Assembly: GCA_018675335.1 (NCBI GenBank)
Contig: JABGYH010000001.1
Span: 104,456 to 162,907, forward strand
Length of the DNA stretch: 58,452 nt
Origin: Candidatus Woesearchaeota archaeon
Lineage (GTDB): Archaea > Nanobdellota > Nanobdellia > Woesearchaeales > UBA11576
Direction of reading: 5' to 3'
The position numbers and the translations under genes are program-made. The stretch's first letter is position 1; each line of letters starts with the position of its first letter. Below the pieces are notes generated by a model that ran no database searches, had not been told where the DNA came from, and saw nothing but the letters and a program-made list of their open reading frames with translations. Below are positions 26,825 to 34,993 of this stretch, one piece after another.

Positions 26825-28411
26825 CTAAGTTTTTTCTCCAAACATTTTTTGCGAATATTTTTGTTGAGCGGATTTAATTTTTTCAGAAACAATTACTTTG
26901 TAAGGAATTGCACCTTTGAATCTCATATGTTCTTCTCGCATCAAACCTAAATGATATTCTCGAGTTTGTTGAATTTGAGTCATAGTTGGAAAATCATAAA
27001 CTTGTTTGCCACCTTCAACAAATTGAGTTGTTAATTTTAAAGCTTCAGAATCATCATCAGTCAAATAATCACAAACGTTTTCGCCAGCCATCAAAATTAG
27101 ATCTCGATCAGCCTTGCAATCTTTTTTTGAAATTACTCGATAAACTTCTAGTCTTCCCGGAAGAGTTGCTTTCGCAGGATTATTTTTTACAATTTTACAA
27201 ACATCAATTACACTTCCATCAACTTGTTCATCTCGCGCAGCTTTGTGAACCGGACCCGGCAATTTGTAAGGATTAACTAAATATGTGCCCATCAATAAAA
27301 TATCAATTGGAGCTTTTGCTTCCAAAAGTTCATGAACTTTATATCCTGTCAAATCATCAGAAACCATAATTTTTACAAAATCAAGCCCCAATTCATCAAG
27401 CCTGCCCCGCATATAATTTGATCTTTCTAAAGGATCCCCACTATCAGTTCGAACAGCAGCCTTACTCAAACCATATTTTTCAATCAAACTAATTGCAACT
27501 TCAAGTCCTTCTGTCGAATCAAAAGTATCAAGTAAAAAAGTAGGTCCTGGTTTTTTTTGTTCACCAGATTTTATTTTTTCATCGATTGTTTGTTGAGAAT
27601 CATTATTTTTTATTTCAAAATATGATCTTAATTGTTTTTCGAATGCTTCTTTGTCTCCTCCCGCATGAAGAACTGCAGAATGTCCCGCACTACCACCAAC
27701 AACATTTTCTAATTCAGGATATTCTAGTGCTAATTGTTCCAAAGAAGTTCCTTTAAATCCCCCAATAAGTGCCGCCCTTGATGCTGCAAGTGGAAAAATA
27801 CATCGTCGAGATCCACCTTCCAAAGTTAACATATCTTCTCGTCCAAATTCAACTAACATATTCCTAATATAACTAGCAGTCGTAGCAACCGCAGTTTGAT
27901 AACCTAGCTGACTTAAAATTATAGTTTCAGGAAATTGTGCTTGTTCAAATGTGCCATTCACACTCAACATAGGTTCATTTCCAAAAACAGGCACACCTTC
28001 AGGAATCCCATAAACATCCAAATCCAATTTTTTATTAGAATCAAGCTCAGTTATTGTTTCAGACGCAATACCTTTTCGTTCAAGCATAGATAATAATTCA
28101 TCAGAAGTTTCATAAGCGAGAATTCCCGCAATTGCTTGTTCTATACCTGCAACCATCAAATAATTATCTTGTTCAATTTGAAATGCTTCAAATTTTGCAC
28201 CTTCAATTTCCAAAGTTCTTTTTCCTACAACCTTGTGGTCTCGAAGTCCTCTTACTGCAACATTAAATGTGGATTTTCTTCTGCAATCATCTGCAACAAC
28301 TAACGTGTCAGCCATAGTTGTTTCATAATGATCTTTTGTTCCTGCAAGTATTCGAGGATCAATTCCCAACAAATTAGGTTGTCTTAATTTTAAATCTTGA
28401 TTATTTTTCAT
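26825..28411 (-). CDS. pncB: nicotinate phosphoribosyltransferase
   Basis: A 528-residue NAPRTase, which makes NaMN from nicotinate and PRPP. Family motifs include the conserved His region (SAGHSAVLHAGG near ~240), FLLDTFDSTEGLEVAI at ~292, AVRTDSGDPLERS at ~318 and VKIMVSDDLTGYKV at ~345. The Asp/Gly-rich pattern fits PncB better than NAMPT, and a nicotinamidase in the operon supports this. It is the first gene of a four-gene operon driven from a promoter ~280 bp upstream, leaving an unusually long leader. The ribosome site is GGGAG ~10 nt before the ATG. Confidence 0.88.
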   Translation of the reverse strand: MKNNQDLKLRQPNLLGIDPRILAGTKDHYETTMADTLVVADDCRRKSTFNVAVRGLRDHKVVGKRTLEIEGAKFEAFQIEQDNYLMVAGIEQAIAGILAYETSDELLSMLERKGIASETITELDSNKKLDLDVYGIPEGVPVFGNEPMLSVNGTFEQAQFPETIILSQLGYQTAVATTASYIRNMLVEFGREDMLTLEGGSRRCIFPLAASRAALIGGFKGTSLEQLALEYPELENVVGGSAGHSAVLHAGGDKEAFEKQLRSYFEIKNNDSQQTIDEKIKSGEQKKPGPTFLLDTFDSTEGLEVAISLIEKYGLSKAAVRTDSGDPLERSNYMRGRLDELGLDFVKIMVSDDLTGYKVHELLEAKAPIDILLMGTYLVNPYKLPGPVHKAARDEQVDGSVIDVCKIVKNNPAKATLPGRLEVYRVISKKDCKADRDLILMAGENVCDYLTDDDSEALKLTTQFVEGGKQVYDFPTMTQIQQTREYHLGLMREEHMRFKGAIPYKVIVSEKIKSAQQKYSQKMFGEKT

Positions 28412-28662
28412 TTTTTATATTCTCCCAAAATAGCTTTCGCTAGTTTGATTCACCATTCCAAGTTCATTCATTCAAACACGCAGTTTGTGTCTAAAACACA
28501 CTTAGTATTGGATAAAAAAAAGCACTTCAAACTTCTCGCACGAAAAACAGCCCCAAAAAACTGCCAAACGCACAAAAAAAGCTCAAAACGCTCTTTGTTA
28601 AATGCGAAATTGATTAAAAAACGCCAAAAACAACAATTAAAGACGTTTTATCTTCACTACCT
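28412..28662 (-). promoter_or_regulatory. ~250-nt untranslated leader of the pncB operon
   Basis: Between the predicted transcript start (~28663) and the pncB ATG lie about 250 nt with no substantial minus-strand ORF, in a genome where most leaders are absent or short. The leader RNA is richer in G than its surroundings and repeats GCGTTT-type elements (rc near 28550-28625). An 18-codon frame (28484 to 28428, starting MNELGMVNQ) ends just before the ribosome site. It could hold a leader peptide or RNA element; no known riboswitch is recognised. Confidence 0.4.
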
Positions 28663-28703
28663 CTTATTGTGTATTATACACTTACAACTATATAAACTTT
28701 TCG
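28663..28703 (-). promoter_or_regulatory. promoter-operator of the pncB-nadE-nadM-pncA operon
   Basis: Reading leftward there is a TATA box (tttatata, within 28690-28699), then the near-perfect palindrome gtgtattatacac (28669-28681) directly where the transcript should begin. The whole 41-bp block matches the block at 30895-30935 at 34 of 41 positions with no gaps. A protein bound there would block initiation; NrtR is the obvious candidate. Confidence 0.7.
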
Positions 28704-28739
28704 CCCATACAGAACATATTCAAAGAAAAAACACAAAAA

Positions 28740-28788
28740 AAAAATCAAAAAATCAAAAAATCAAAATCAAAAAATCAAAAAAAATACC
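28740..28788 (-). terminator. T-rich terminator region behind nadK
   Basis: Just after the nadK stop, the minus strand carries repeated T runs (GATTTTTT units, about five in 49 bp). Archaeal RNA polymerase terminates at such U-rich tracts. This would separate the nadK unit from the pncB promoter immediately downstream. Confidence 0.5.
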
Positions 28789-28792
28789 AATT

Positions 28793-29809
28793 TCAAAATT
28801 CTCTCGTTACTGGTTGATTCGCTTTACTCGCGTACCAATATATTTTTTGAGTGTCAAATCCTACAACTGGCAAAGGATGTGCAGATCTATATACTTTAAT
28901 TTGTCGATCCAATCCCAACTCATGAACTGTATCTGGATGATCCCCATCAATTGCAAGTGACGTACGAGGATTTTTTGATTTTACTTCAACATATTCTGCA
29001 TCCCTAACAATAAATCGCCTCGTTTTAATTCCCACATGAGATTGTCTAGGACCAAGACCTCTTGCAACAACATTAAATGCACAATCTTCAACAGACAATA
29101 CTTCTTCTAAATCTACACCCCCCATTTCCCAGTACGACCAACTACTTTGAGGAGTTGAAATAATAACTCCCGAACTTCTATGTTGCTCACAATAACCAGG
29201 CAAAATCACAGAGTAATCAGCAGTACTATGGCCAGATCTCCCAGTAATAGATATATCATTAAGAACTCTGTGAACTAAACCATTACGAGGATTCATAACT
29301 AATTTGCCATCAACTTCAACTTCAAGTCGCATCAAATCAACAATATCCAAATCACCTTCCAAAAATTTTGAAAATACTGCATCAAAATCTAATTGACTCA
29401 TCGCACAATAAAATCCTTCCGAACCATCAAACTGATTTAACTCAACCATTCTTTTATCAGTATTAACTCCAACCACAGGAGTATTTTTATTATATGCATT
29501 AACTTCAAGTACAGTTCCATCACCACCCAACGAAAAAACACAATCACTATCACAAATTAATTTAGAATTTAAATCTCCTCGATAAACTACAGTTGTTGAA
29601 AAACCACTTGATTCCAAACCACTGCGCACCACATCAATCATCCTATTTTGTTCATGACTACTCAGCAAAAGTTGTCTCAAATTATCAGGATCAGATAAAT
29701 ACGCAACAGTTACAGGATCATCTTTTTTCTCCCTCAACATCTCAAGCCTAGGTTTTTTGTATACCACCAATACATTTTTAATACTTAAATCTTTTAGTTT
29801 TCTCGACAT
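28793..29809 (-). CDS. nadK: NAD kinase
   Basis: A 338-residue ATP-NAD kinase that makes NADP. The GGDGT motif is in VFSLGGDGTVLEV at ~95-105, the NDI motif (NE/D equivalent) in VLNDISITG near 187, and the substrate loop in SSGVIISTPQSSWSY near 217. The N-terminus (~1-85) is a Rossmann-like domain with a helical extension. A GGTGA site precedes the ATG. It lies behind the methyltransferase whose promoter carries the same operator as pncB, so NADP formation may be controlled together with NAD salvage; a TATA-like tttataa at ~29870 could also give it its own promoter. Confidence 0.87.
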   Translation of the reverse strand: MSRKLKDLSIKNVLVVYKKPRLEMLREKKDDPVTVAYLSDPDNLRQLLLSSHEQNRMIDVVRSGLESSGFSTTVVYRGDLNSKLICDSDCVFSLGGDGTVLEVNAYNKNTPVVGVNTDKRMVELNQFDGSEGFYCAMSQLDFDAVFSKFLEGDLDIVDLMRLEVEVDGKLVMNPRNGLVHRVLNDISITGRSGHSTADYSVILPGYCEQHRSSGVIISTPQSSWSYWEMGGVDLEEVLSVEDCAFNVVARGLGPRQSHVGIKTRRFIVRDAEYVEVKSKNPRTSLAIDGDHPDTVHELGLDRQIKVYRSAHPLPVVGFDTQKIYWYASKANQPVTREF

Positions 29810-29943
29810 ATGCTCACCAATTAATTATTATTACTCCTTAATTATTATTACCCCTTTATAATTTTGCAACCAACAATAATTTAAACTAAATTATTTTTAA
29901 AAAAATTTAAACAACTAAACAAAATAAAAACAAAATAAAAAAA

Positions 29944-30849
29944 CTATATTTTTTCTCCAACTAAAATCATAGTGGAATCAGGATATTCTTTAGGAACCCA
30001 AATTCCATTTTTCTTTTGAAACATATCAACATCTTTTTCATAATGTGTTTTTTTCAACCAATCAATCAAATAACTTTGCACCCCAACAACTCTAAATCCA
30101 TGAGCTTGAAGTTGTGAACGCCATTCTTCAACAGTATAAACACCAAACTGCTCCATCACTTCAATATCCCAGTTTTGTTCATAAATATATTTGGACAAAA
30201 ATTCTCGGGAATCATTTTCTTTAACCCTGACCATTTCACCATCATAATCATAATCTATTTTGTACGGCCCAAAATCATTTGCAAATTTCACAAATTTTTT
30301 ATGCGTTTTTAAATTTTTAAATCTTAAATATACACTTTCATCTGAGGTCTTAGGCGCATCACGAATTATTAATCGCCCACCAGGACTAAGCATTTTAGCT
30401 GAAGTTTCCAACGTTTGATCCACTGCACCCAACGAATATCCATCATAACTATACACTTCATGCATAATTGAACAAAAAACAATTGAATCAACAGATCCAG
30501 GTTCAGCAATTAAATCTGAAACATCCCCTTTTTGCAAATCAATATTAGGATTAGGATACTCCCGTTCTCCCGCTAATTGAAGCATTTTATCTGAAATATC
30601 AACTCCCACAATTTGAGAATTCTGACTATAAGCAGATAATAATTCTAGAACCGTGCCATTACCACAGCCCATTTCCAATATAAGACCCTCTTTTACATAG
30701 GGCAAGAATTTGGCTTTTTCTTGCATACTTGCATCCATTCCCGCAGCGTATGCAAAATATCCTGCCTGTCCTCGATCATAATGTGCTGGCGCTTTAAAAG
30801 TTTTTGGGTCAGCCCCCCTTAAGTTCATTGCTAAATTGTCCGAATTCAT
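29944..30849 (-). CDS. class I SAM-dependent methyltransferase, NAD-regulon member
   Basis: About 301 residues from ATG 30849, preferred because AAAGGT lies 8 nt upstream; an in-frame ATG is also at 30873. SAM-binding motif I is LILEMGCGNGTVLELL. The acidic motif II is IVGVDISDKML, and SIVFCSIMHEVYSYDGY follows as motif IV. A C-terminal helical half (~180-300) holds Trp/Tyr-rich segments and may set specificity. It shares a nearly identical promoter-operator with the pncB operon, so a role in NAD or nicotinamide metabolism, for example methylation of nicotinamide, is possible but not shown by the sequence. Confidence 0.75.
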   Translation of the reverse strand: MNSDNLAMNLRGADPKTFKAPAHYDRGQAGYFAYAAGMDASMQEKAKFLPYVKEGLILEMGCGNGTVLELLSAYSQNSQIVGVDISDKMLQLAGEREYPNPNIDLQKGDVSDLIAEPGSVDSIVFCSIMHEVYSYDGYSLGAVDQTLETSAKMLSPGGRLIIRDAPKTSDESVYLRFKNLKTHKKFVKFANDFGPYKIDYDYDGEMVRVKENDSREFLSKYIYEQNWDIEVMEQFGVYTVEEWRSQLQAHGFRVVGVQSYLIDWLKKTHYEKDVDMFQKKNGIWVPKEYPDSTMILVGEKI

Positions 30850-30894
30850 TGTATTTAACCTTTGTTTTATCATTTTTGGTTGATTTCACACCAA

Positions 30895-30935
30895 CTTATT
30901 GTTAAGTATACACTATCTACTATTTAAACTTTTCG
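30895..30935 (-). promoter_or_regulatory. promoter-operator of the methyltransferase-nadK unit
   Basis: A leftward TATA (tttaaatag, rc of 30919-30927) is followed by agtatacact-type dyad sequence (30904-30914) at the predicted start site. The 41-bp block aligns without gaps with 28663-28703 (34 of 41 identical), including both flanks (cttattgt and aacttttcg on the plus strand). This indicates a shared regulator. Confidence 0.7.
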
Positions 30936-31040
30936 AACATACAAAATATATCAAACTAACAAAAAAAACATAAAAATTCATAAAAACTAATAGAACAAAA
31001 CACAAAAAACTTTATTAACACTTACCAATTCCAAACTTAC

Positions 31041-32174
31041 ATGGTAGAACCAATATGTCCACATTTTGGAACTTGCGGAGGATGCAACACCCAACATGTT
31101 GATTATGACACGCAATTAGAAAATAAAAAAAGATATATCGAAAATCTAATTGATTGTGAAAACGTAAAAGCATTTCCAAGCAGTCCTTGGCACTACAGAA
31201 ATAGAATGGATCTTCTCTTTAGCCCAACAGGATTAGGATTTAGAGTCAAAGGCAAATGGTATAAAACAGTAAACATAGATAAATGTTTTATTGCAGATAA
31301 AAAAATAAACAAAATCGCAGATGAAATAAAATTATTTTTTAAAGATCCTGATTTCTTCGATATAAAAAAACATAATGGCACATTAAGATATGCAGTAATT
31401 AGAACTCCTCAAAATACATCTTCAATTTCTTTTGTTCTAAACTCAGATTCATTTAAAATTTCAAATGCAATTGATAAAATTAAAGAATTTGCCAAAACTA
31501 CTTCTGCAGAAAATATAATTGTAACTTATGTTCATTCAAACACAGACACCAGCATTTCCGAAGATTTTTTTGTAATCAAAGGAAAAGATATGTTAACAGA
31601 ATCTTATCTTGGAAAACAATTCACATATCACGTACAAGGCTTTTTTCAAAATAATACTGAAATGGCAGAACAAATGCACAAATATGTAAATAATATTTTA
31701 AAAACATATGAGACAAAAAATAAAACATTGCTTGATCTTTATGCAGGAGTTGGAACTTTTGGAATAATTAACTCAGAATTATTTAAAACAGTAATTATTG
31801 CTGAAAGTTTTCCTCAATGTATAGACGCTGCAAAAATTAATTTAGAGACGAATAAGATAACCAATGCAACAGCTCACGTTTTAGATGCTAAATATCTTAA
31901 AAAACTCGAACTTCCAACTTCAGATCTTTTTTTCATAACTGATCCACCAAGATGCGGCATGAATCCTAAAACCATTGATCATATTAACACACTAAAACCA
32001 GAAGTAATTATTTATGTTTCATGCAATCCAAACCAATTAGGTAGAGATATTCACAAATTAAGAAACTATCAAATCAAAAGTGCAGCAGTATTTGACCTTT
32101 TTCCACAAACTCCTCATTGTGAAGCAGTAGTTGAATTAATTCTAAAAACGAAAACTCCAGAACCAACTCAATAA
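31041..32174 (+). CDS. TrmA/RumA-family RNA 5-methyluridine methyltransferase (TrmU54-like)
   Basis: A 377-residue enzyme without a TRAM domain. The N-terminus has the iron-sulphur ligands CPHFGTCGGC (Cx5Cx2C), with a later Cys (DKCFIAD) as the likely fourth. The SAM site is LLDLYAGVGTFG near 228. ITDPPRCGM near 300 and YVSCNPNQLGRD near 325 hold the catalytic motif, with the SCNP Cys as nucleophile; the base Glu is in HCEAVVEL near 357. The archaeal member of this family methylates U54 of tRNA. Alone on the plus strand with a leaderless-type promoter. Confidence 0.88.
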   Translation: MVEPICPHFGTCGGCNTQHVDYDTQLENKKRYIENLIDCENVKAFPSSPWHYRNRMDLLFSPTGLGFRVKGKWYKTVNIDKCFIADKKINKIADEIKLFFKDPDFFDIKKHNGTLRYAVIRTPQNTSSISFVLNSDSFKISNAIDKIKEFAKTTSAENIIVTYVHSNTDTSISEDFFVIKGKDMLTESYLGKQFTYHVQGFFQNNTEMAEQMHKYVNNILKTYETKNKTLLDLYAGVGTFGIINSELFKTVIIAESFPQCIDAAKINLETNKITNATAHVLDAKYLKKLELPTSDLFFITDPPRCGMNPKTIDHINTLKPEVIIYVSCNPNQLGRDIHKLRNYQIKSAAVFDLFPQTPHCEAVVELILKTKTPEPTQ

Positions 32175-32221
32175 AACGAAAAACTTAATACATGACAATC
32201 CCACACAAATAAAAAAAAAAT

Positions 32222-33250
32222 CTAAATATTCTCATCAACAATTTGTTTTAACATCTTAACTGCATTTACTGGATCAATACCATTACTTGTTTCTCCACTC
32301 AACATCAAACCATCCGCACCAGAAATTACTGCATAAGAAGTATCAATAACTTCAGATCTTGTTGGCCGAGCACTATACTGCATCGACTCTAATAATCCAG
32401 TTGCAACAATGACTGAAACTCCATAAGCCTTACAAGTTGACATAATTTTATTTTGATATCCCATAAATTTTTCAGGAGGCACTTCAACAAATAAATCTCC
32501 TCTTGCAAGCATAACGCTCACATCAATTCCCTCTTTTTGTGAATTAATAAGTATAGAACTTAAATTTGCAACACCAAAATAATCTTCAATTTTCACAATA
32601 ATTCCAGGAGAGTAATCAGTAACTCCTTTTTTTTGTTTTGATTCTTCAATAACTCCCATCAGTTTTTGAACATCAGAAAAACTTCTCACAAAACTCAATG
32701 CAAAATATTCTACACGATTTTCAACACCAAAATCGACTACTAATTCATCTTTTTTTGTTAAATTTTCTAAAGGAATATATTTTTCAGGAACATTAACTCC
32801 CATCATATTCCTTATTTCTCCCTCACCAGCATCATAAACTTCTAAACTTAAATGAGTGGGTGTAACTTTTATAACTTTAGTTTTAATAGTCCCATTTTCA
32901 AAATAAATTTCATCTCCTCTTTGAACTGCAGATCCAAAATCATGAGAAAAACTAACAGGTCCAGAATTAAAACCCACATTAATTCTTTGACCTAACTCAA
33001 CCGCATAAATTCCATTTGCATGAACTCTTAACTGAGTTCCTTTTAGATCCATCATCACAGAAACATCTTTTTCTTTTTCTTGACCAGCACGTTTCACATA
33101 ATCATATCTTTGCTGATATTCTTCAAGAGTTGCGTATGCAGTATTCATCCTCGCACAATTCATCCCATTTTCAACCAATTCTTCAAGAACACTCAAACTA
33201 TCAGTTGTTGTGCCTAAAGTACAGATAATTGCAGGTTTATTTTCATATAT
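32222..33250 (-). CDS. short pyruvate-kinase-like protein, start unresolved
   Basis: A pyruvate kinase TIM-barrel and B domain of ~340 residues without the usual C-terminal domain. Motifs: GMNCARMNTAY, MMDLKGTQLR, FALSFVRSFSDVQ, IIVKIEDYFGVANL, VMLARGDLFVEVP and ADGLMLSGETSNG. The first usual in-frame start is TTG 33196, which would remove KPAIICTLGTTTDS, a conserved first strand. In-frame coding continues to a stop at 33272, but only ATA (33250) or ATT (33256) are available; GGAGG at 33264-33260 fits ATA. An ATG at 33246 is in another frame. Last gene of the ubiquitin-like operon. It may have lost metabolic activity. Confidence 0.7.
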   Translation of the reverse strand: MYENKPAIICTLGTTTDSLSVLEELVENGMNCARMNTAYATLEEYQQRYDYVKRAGQEKEKDVSVMMDLKGTQLRVHANGIYAVELGQRINVGFNSGPVSFSHDFGSAVQRGDEIYFENGTIKTKVIKVTPTHLSLEVYDAGEGEIRNMMGVNVPEKYIPLENLTKKDELVVDFGVENRVEYFALSFVRSFSDVQKLMGVIEESKQKKGVTDYSPGIIVKIEDYFGVANLSSILINSQKEGIDVSVMLARGDLFVEVPPEKFMGYQNKIMSTCKAYGVSVIVATGLLESMQYSARPTRSEVIDTSYAVISGADGLMLSGETSNGIDPVNAVKMLKQIVDENI

Positions 33251-33331
33251 TTTAATCCGCCTCCACTTGTTTCAAATAAATTAAACTTGGTTCAAATGAA
33301 TATCAAATTATTTCAACTAAATTTAAATTAG

Positions 33332-34282
33332 CTATTGTATTAATTGTTTAAGGAAACCCGAATAATTTTGTTGAGCATATTTACGAAGTCCAAACTCATC
33401 TAAAACTTCATGAATTTGTTCTTTTTGTTGTGATTCAATTCCCACCGTTGCAGCAGAAATAACTTTATGTTCTAATTCTTTTGGTAGTACTAGTCCAACT
33501 CCACCATTATAAGCCCCCACTTGATTTAGTTCGCTCCTCGCATTTTGAACAATACTTACCGATACTAAAGTTAAATCAATTCCGCATCCTTTGTATAATT
33601 TCATAACTCTTTTTTTATTCACTCTCACAACTTCAACTTGTGAACTTTCTTCAGCCAATCCCAACAAATCATCCAAAGTAACAATGCCCATTTGTTTCAT
33701 TATAGGAAGTTTTGTTTCACTTCTTATTTTTTCAAAACTTCCCCCCTGAATTGGAAACGTTTTAGAATAATCTGCCCAAAATTCAAGTCCTCCTTCTGAA
33801 TAAAGATATTGTTTAATTTTTAATTTATCATCTCGAACTTTAACATTAAATTCAGCAATTCCCTCATACGCCAAATAGACATCCTCGCCAGAAACAAGAT
33901 TATAATCAGGTAATGCTAATAATTTATCTGCAATTTCACAATCAATTTCTTCAAAAGTTCTCCATTCCCAAACAGGTGCGGCCTCTGAAGAAATAATTGG
34001 CTTAACTTGTTTTGAAACTACTTTAGAGATTGATTTATCAAGAGGTAATAGCTCTTTAGGTAATTGAATGTTTGCAACTTTTACTTCAACAGGTATGACT
34101 TCTGCTTCTAACGCTTGAGTAATCTGAGCATCATCAGAAACAAATGTTTGAGGAACATAAGCTAAATGACCACTATCAGTTATTGTTGCTTTTGCGCCTG
34201 CTCGTTGCATATGATCTGGAATACTTGACGTAACAATAATTCTTCGTCCAGTTTTTCGTCTTTTATTTTTACGATTACCCAT
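33332..34282 (-). CDS. unknown protein of the ubiquitin-like operon
   Basis: About 316 residues; ATG 34282 is preferred to 34288 because GAGGGG lies 6 nt upstream of it. A basic tail opens the protein (MGNRKNKRRKTGRR). The middle alternates strands and charged turns (AEFNVKVRDDKLKIKQYLYSEGG, FWADYSKTFPI), faintly like CYTH or triphosphate-tunnel proteins, but no diagnostic ExExK motif is present. A C-terminal helical part ends LRKYAQQNYSGFLKQLIQ. No family is assigned. It lies between the second NadM and the pyruvate-kinase-like gene in the same direction. Confidence 0.6.
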   Translation of the reverse strand: MGNRKNKRRKTGRRIIVTSSIPDHMQRAGAKATITDSGHLAYVPQTFVSDDAQITQALEAEVIPVEVKVANIQLPKELLPLDKSISKVVSKQVKPIISSEAAPVWEWRTFEEIDCEIADKLLALPDYNLVSGEDVYLAYEGIAEFNVKVRDDKLKIKQYLYSEGGLEFWADYSKTFPIQGGSFEKIRSETKLPIMKQMGIVTLDDLLGLAEESSQVEVVRVNKKRVMKLYKGCGIDLTLVSVSIVQNARSELNQVGAYNGGVGLVLPKELEHKVISAATVGIESQQKEQIHEVLDEFGLRKYAQQNYSGFLKQLIQ

Positions 34283-34312
34283 ATTCATCCCCTCACAAAC
34301 TACTTAGACAGC

Positions 34313-34993
34313 TTAGTCACCAATTTGTTTCCGAATATCTTTTTCACCAAATAAATCTGCATAACACGCAATTCCTAATTTACGCTGCATTGCATGAACT
34401 TCATCAATTTCTTCTGCATGCTCTGCATAAAATTCTCTTAAAATTCGTGATAAATCTCTTTCACGAACAACTTCCACAACTCCTTTTGGAACATATTGTG
34501 AAAAATCATCTCCATATGCAATCATTTCTCTAATTATCTGCGCATGAAATTTATCTTTAATAGGTATGCCTCTTGATTCAATTCCTCTTTCTTCAAAAAG
34601 ATCTCTTTCTCGTGCAGTATTTGAAAAAAATACATGAAATTCAGGATTTGCATGAAACACACTCGCAATCCAACTTGGACAATAATGTTGATCTTGCAAT
34701 GCAATTATTTTGTACGGCTTTGTTATCTCACCTTGTAACGATCGATCGACCAGAGCTTTTCTTTCTTCATATGAAAAAGGATTTATAATCCATGGCGCTT
34801 CAAAACTTTTGTTAGTTCTACTGTATTGTGAACTTCCAATATTAATCAAAATTTCATCGATATCTGGTTCTTGATCAATATGTTTTAACACATGTAAATG
34901 TCCATTATGAAGAATTTGAAACCTTCCTAAATACAATCCTCGTCTAATTCCCCCATTCTGAGAATTTCTTGTTCTGTTAGACCCATAATTCAT
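34313..34993 (-). CDS. second NMN adenylyltransferase (archaeal NadM type)
   Basis: About 226 residues from ATG 34993, chosen for the GGTGAGGT site 5-6 nt upstream. It has the archaeal NadM layout: GLYLGRFQILHNGHLHVL (HxGH) near residue 20, EILINIGSSQYSRTNKS and INPFSYEERKALVDRSL; the C-terminal ISSTxIR motif is altered to FHAQIIREM. It overlaps the kinase stop by 17 nt. A second NadM outside the NrtR-regulated set, inside a conjugation-like operon, suggests a special use of nicotinamide or adenylate nucleotides there. The altered ISST motif leaves activity uncertain. Confidence 0.78.
   Translation of the reverse strand: MNYGSNRTRNSQNGGIRRGLYLGRFQILHNGHLHVLKHIDQEPDIDEILINIGSSQYSRTNKSFEAPWIINPFSYEERKALVDRSLQGEITKPYKIIALQDQHYCPSWIASVFHANPEFHVFFSNTARERDLFEERGIESRGIPIKDKFHAQIIREMIAYGDDFSQYVPKGVVEVVRERDLSRILREFYAEHAEEIDEVHAMQRKLGIACYADLFGEKDIRKQIGD

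Noticed and set aside
28397-28960. Plus-strand 187-codon open frame
   Set aside because: It covers the pncB leader, promoter and the nadK 3' end in antisense, is Lys/Gln-biased from A-rich DNA and shows no family features.
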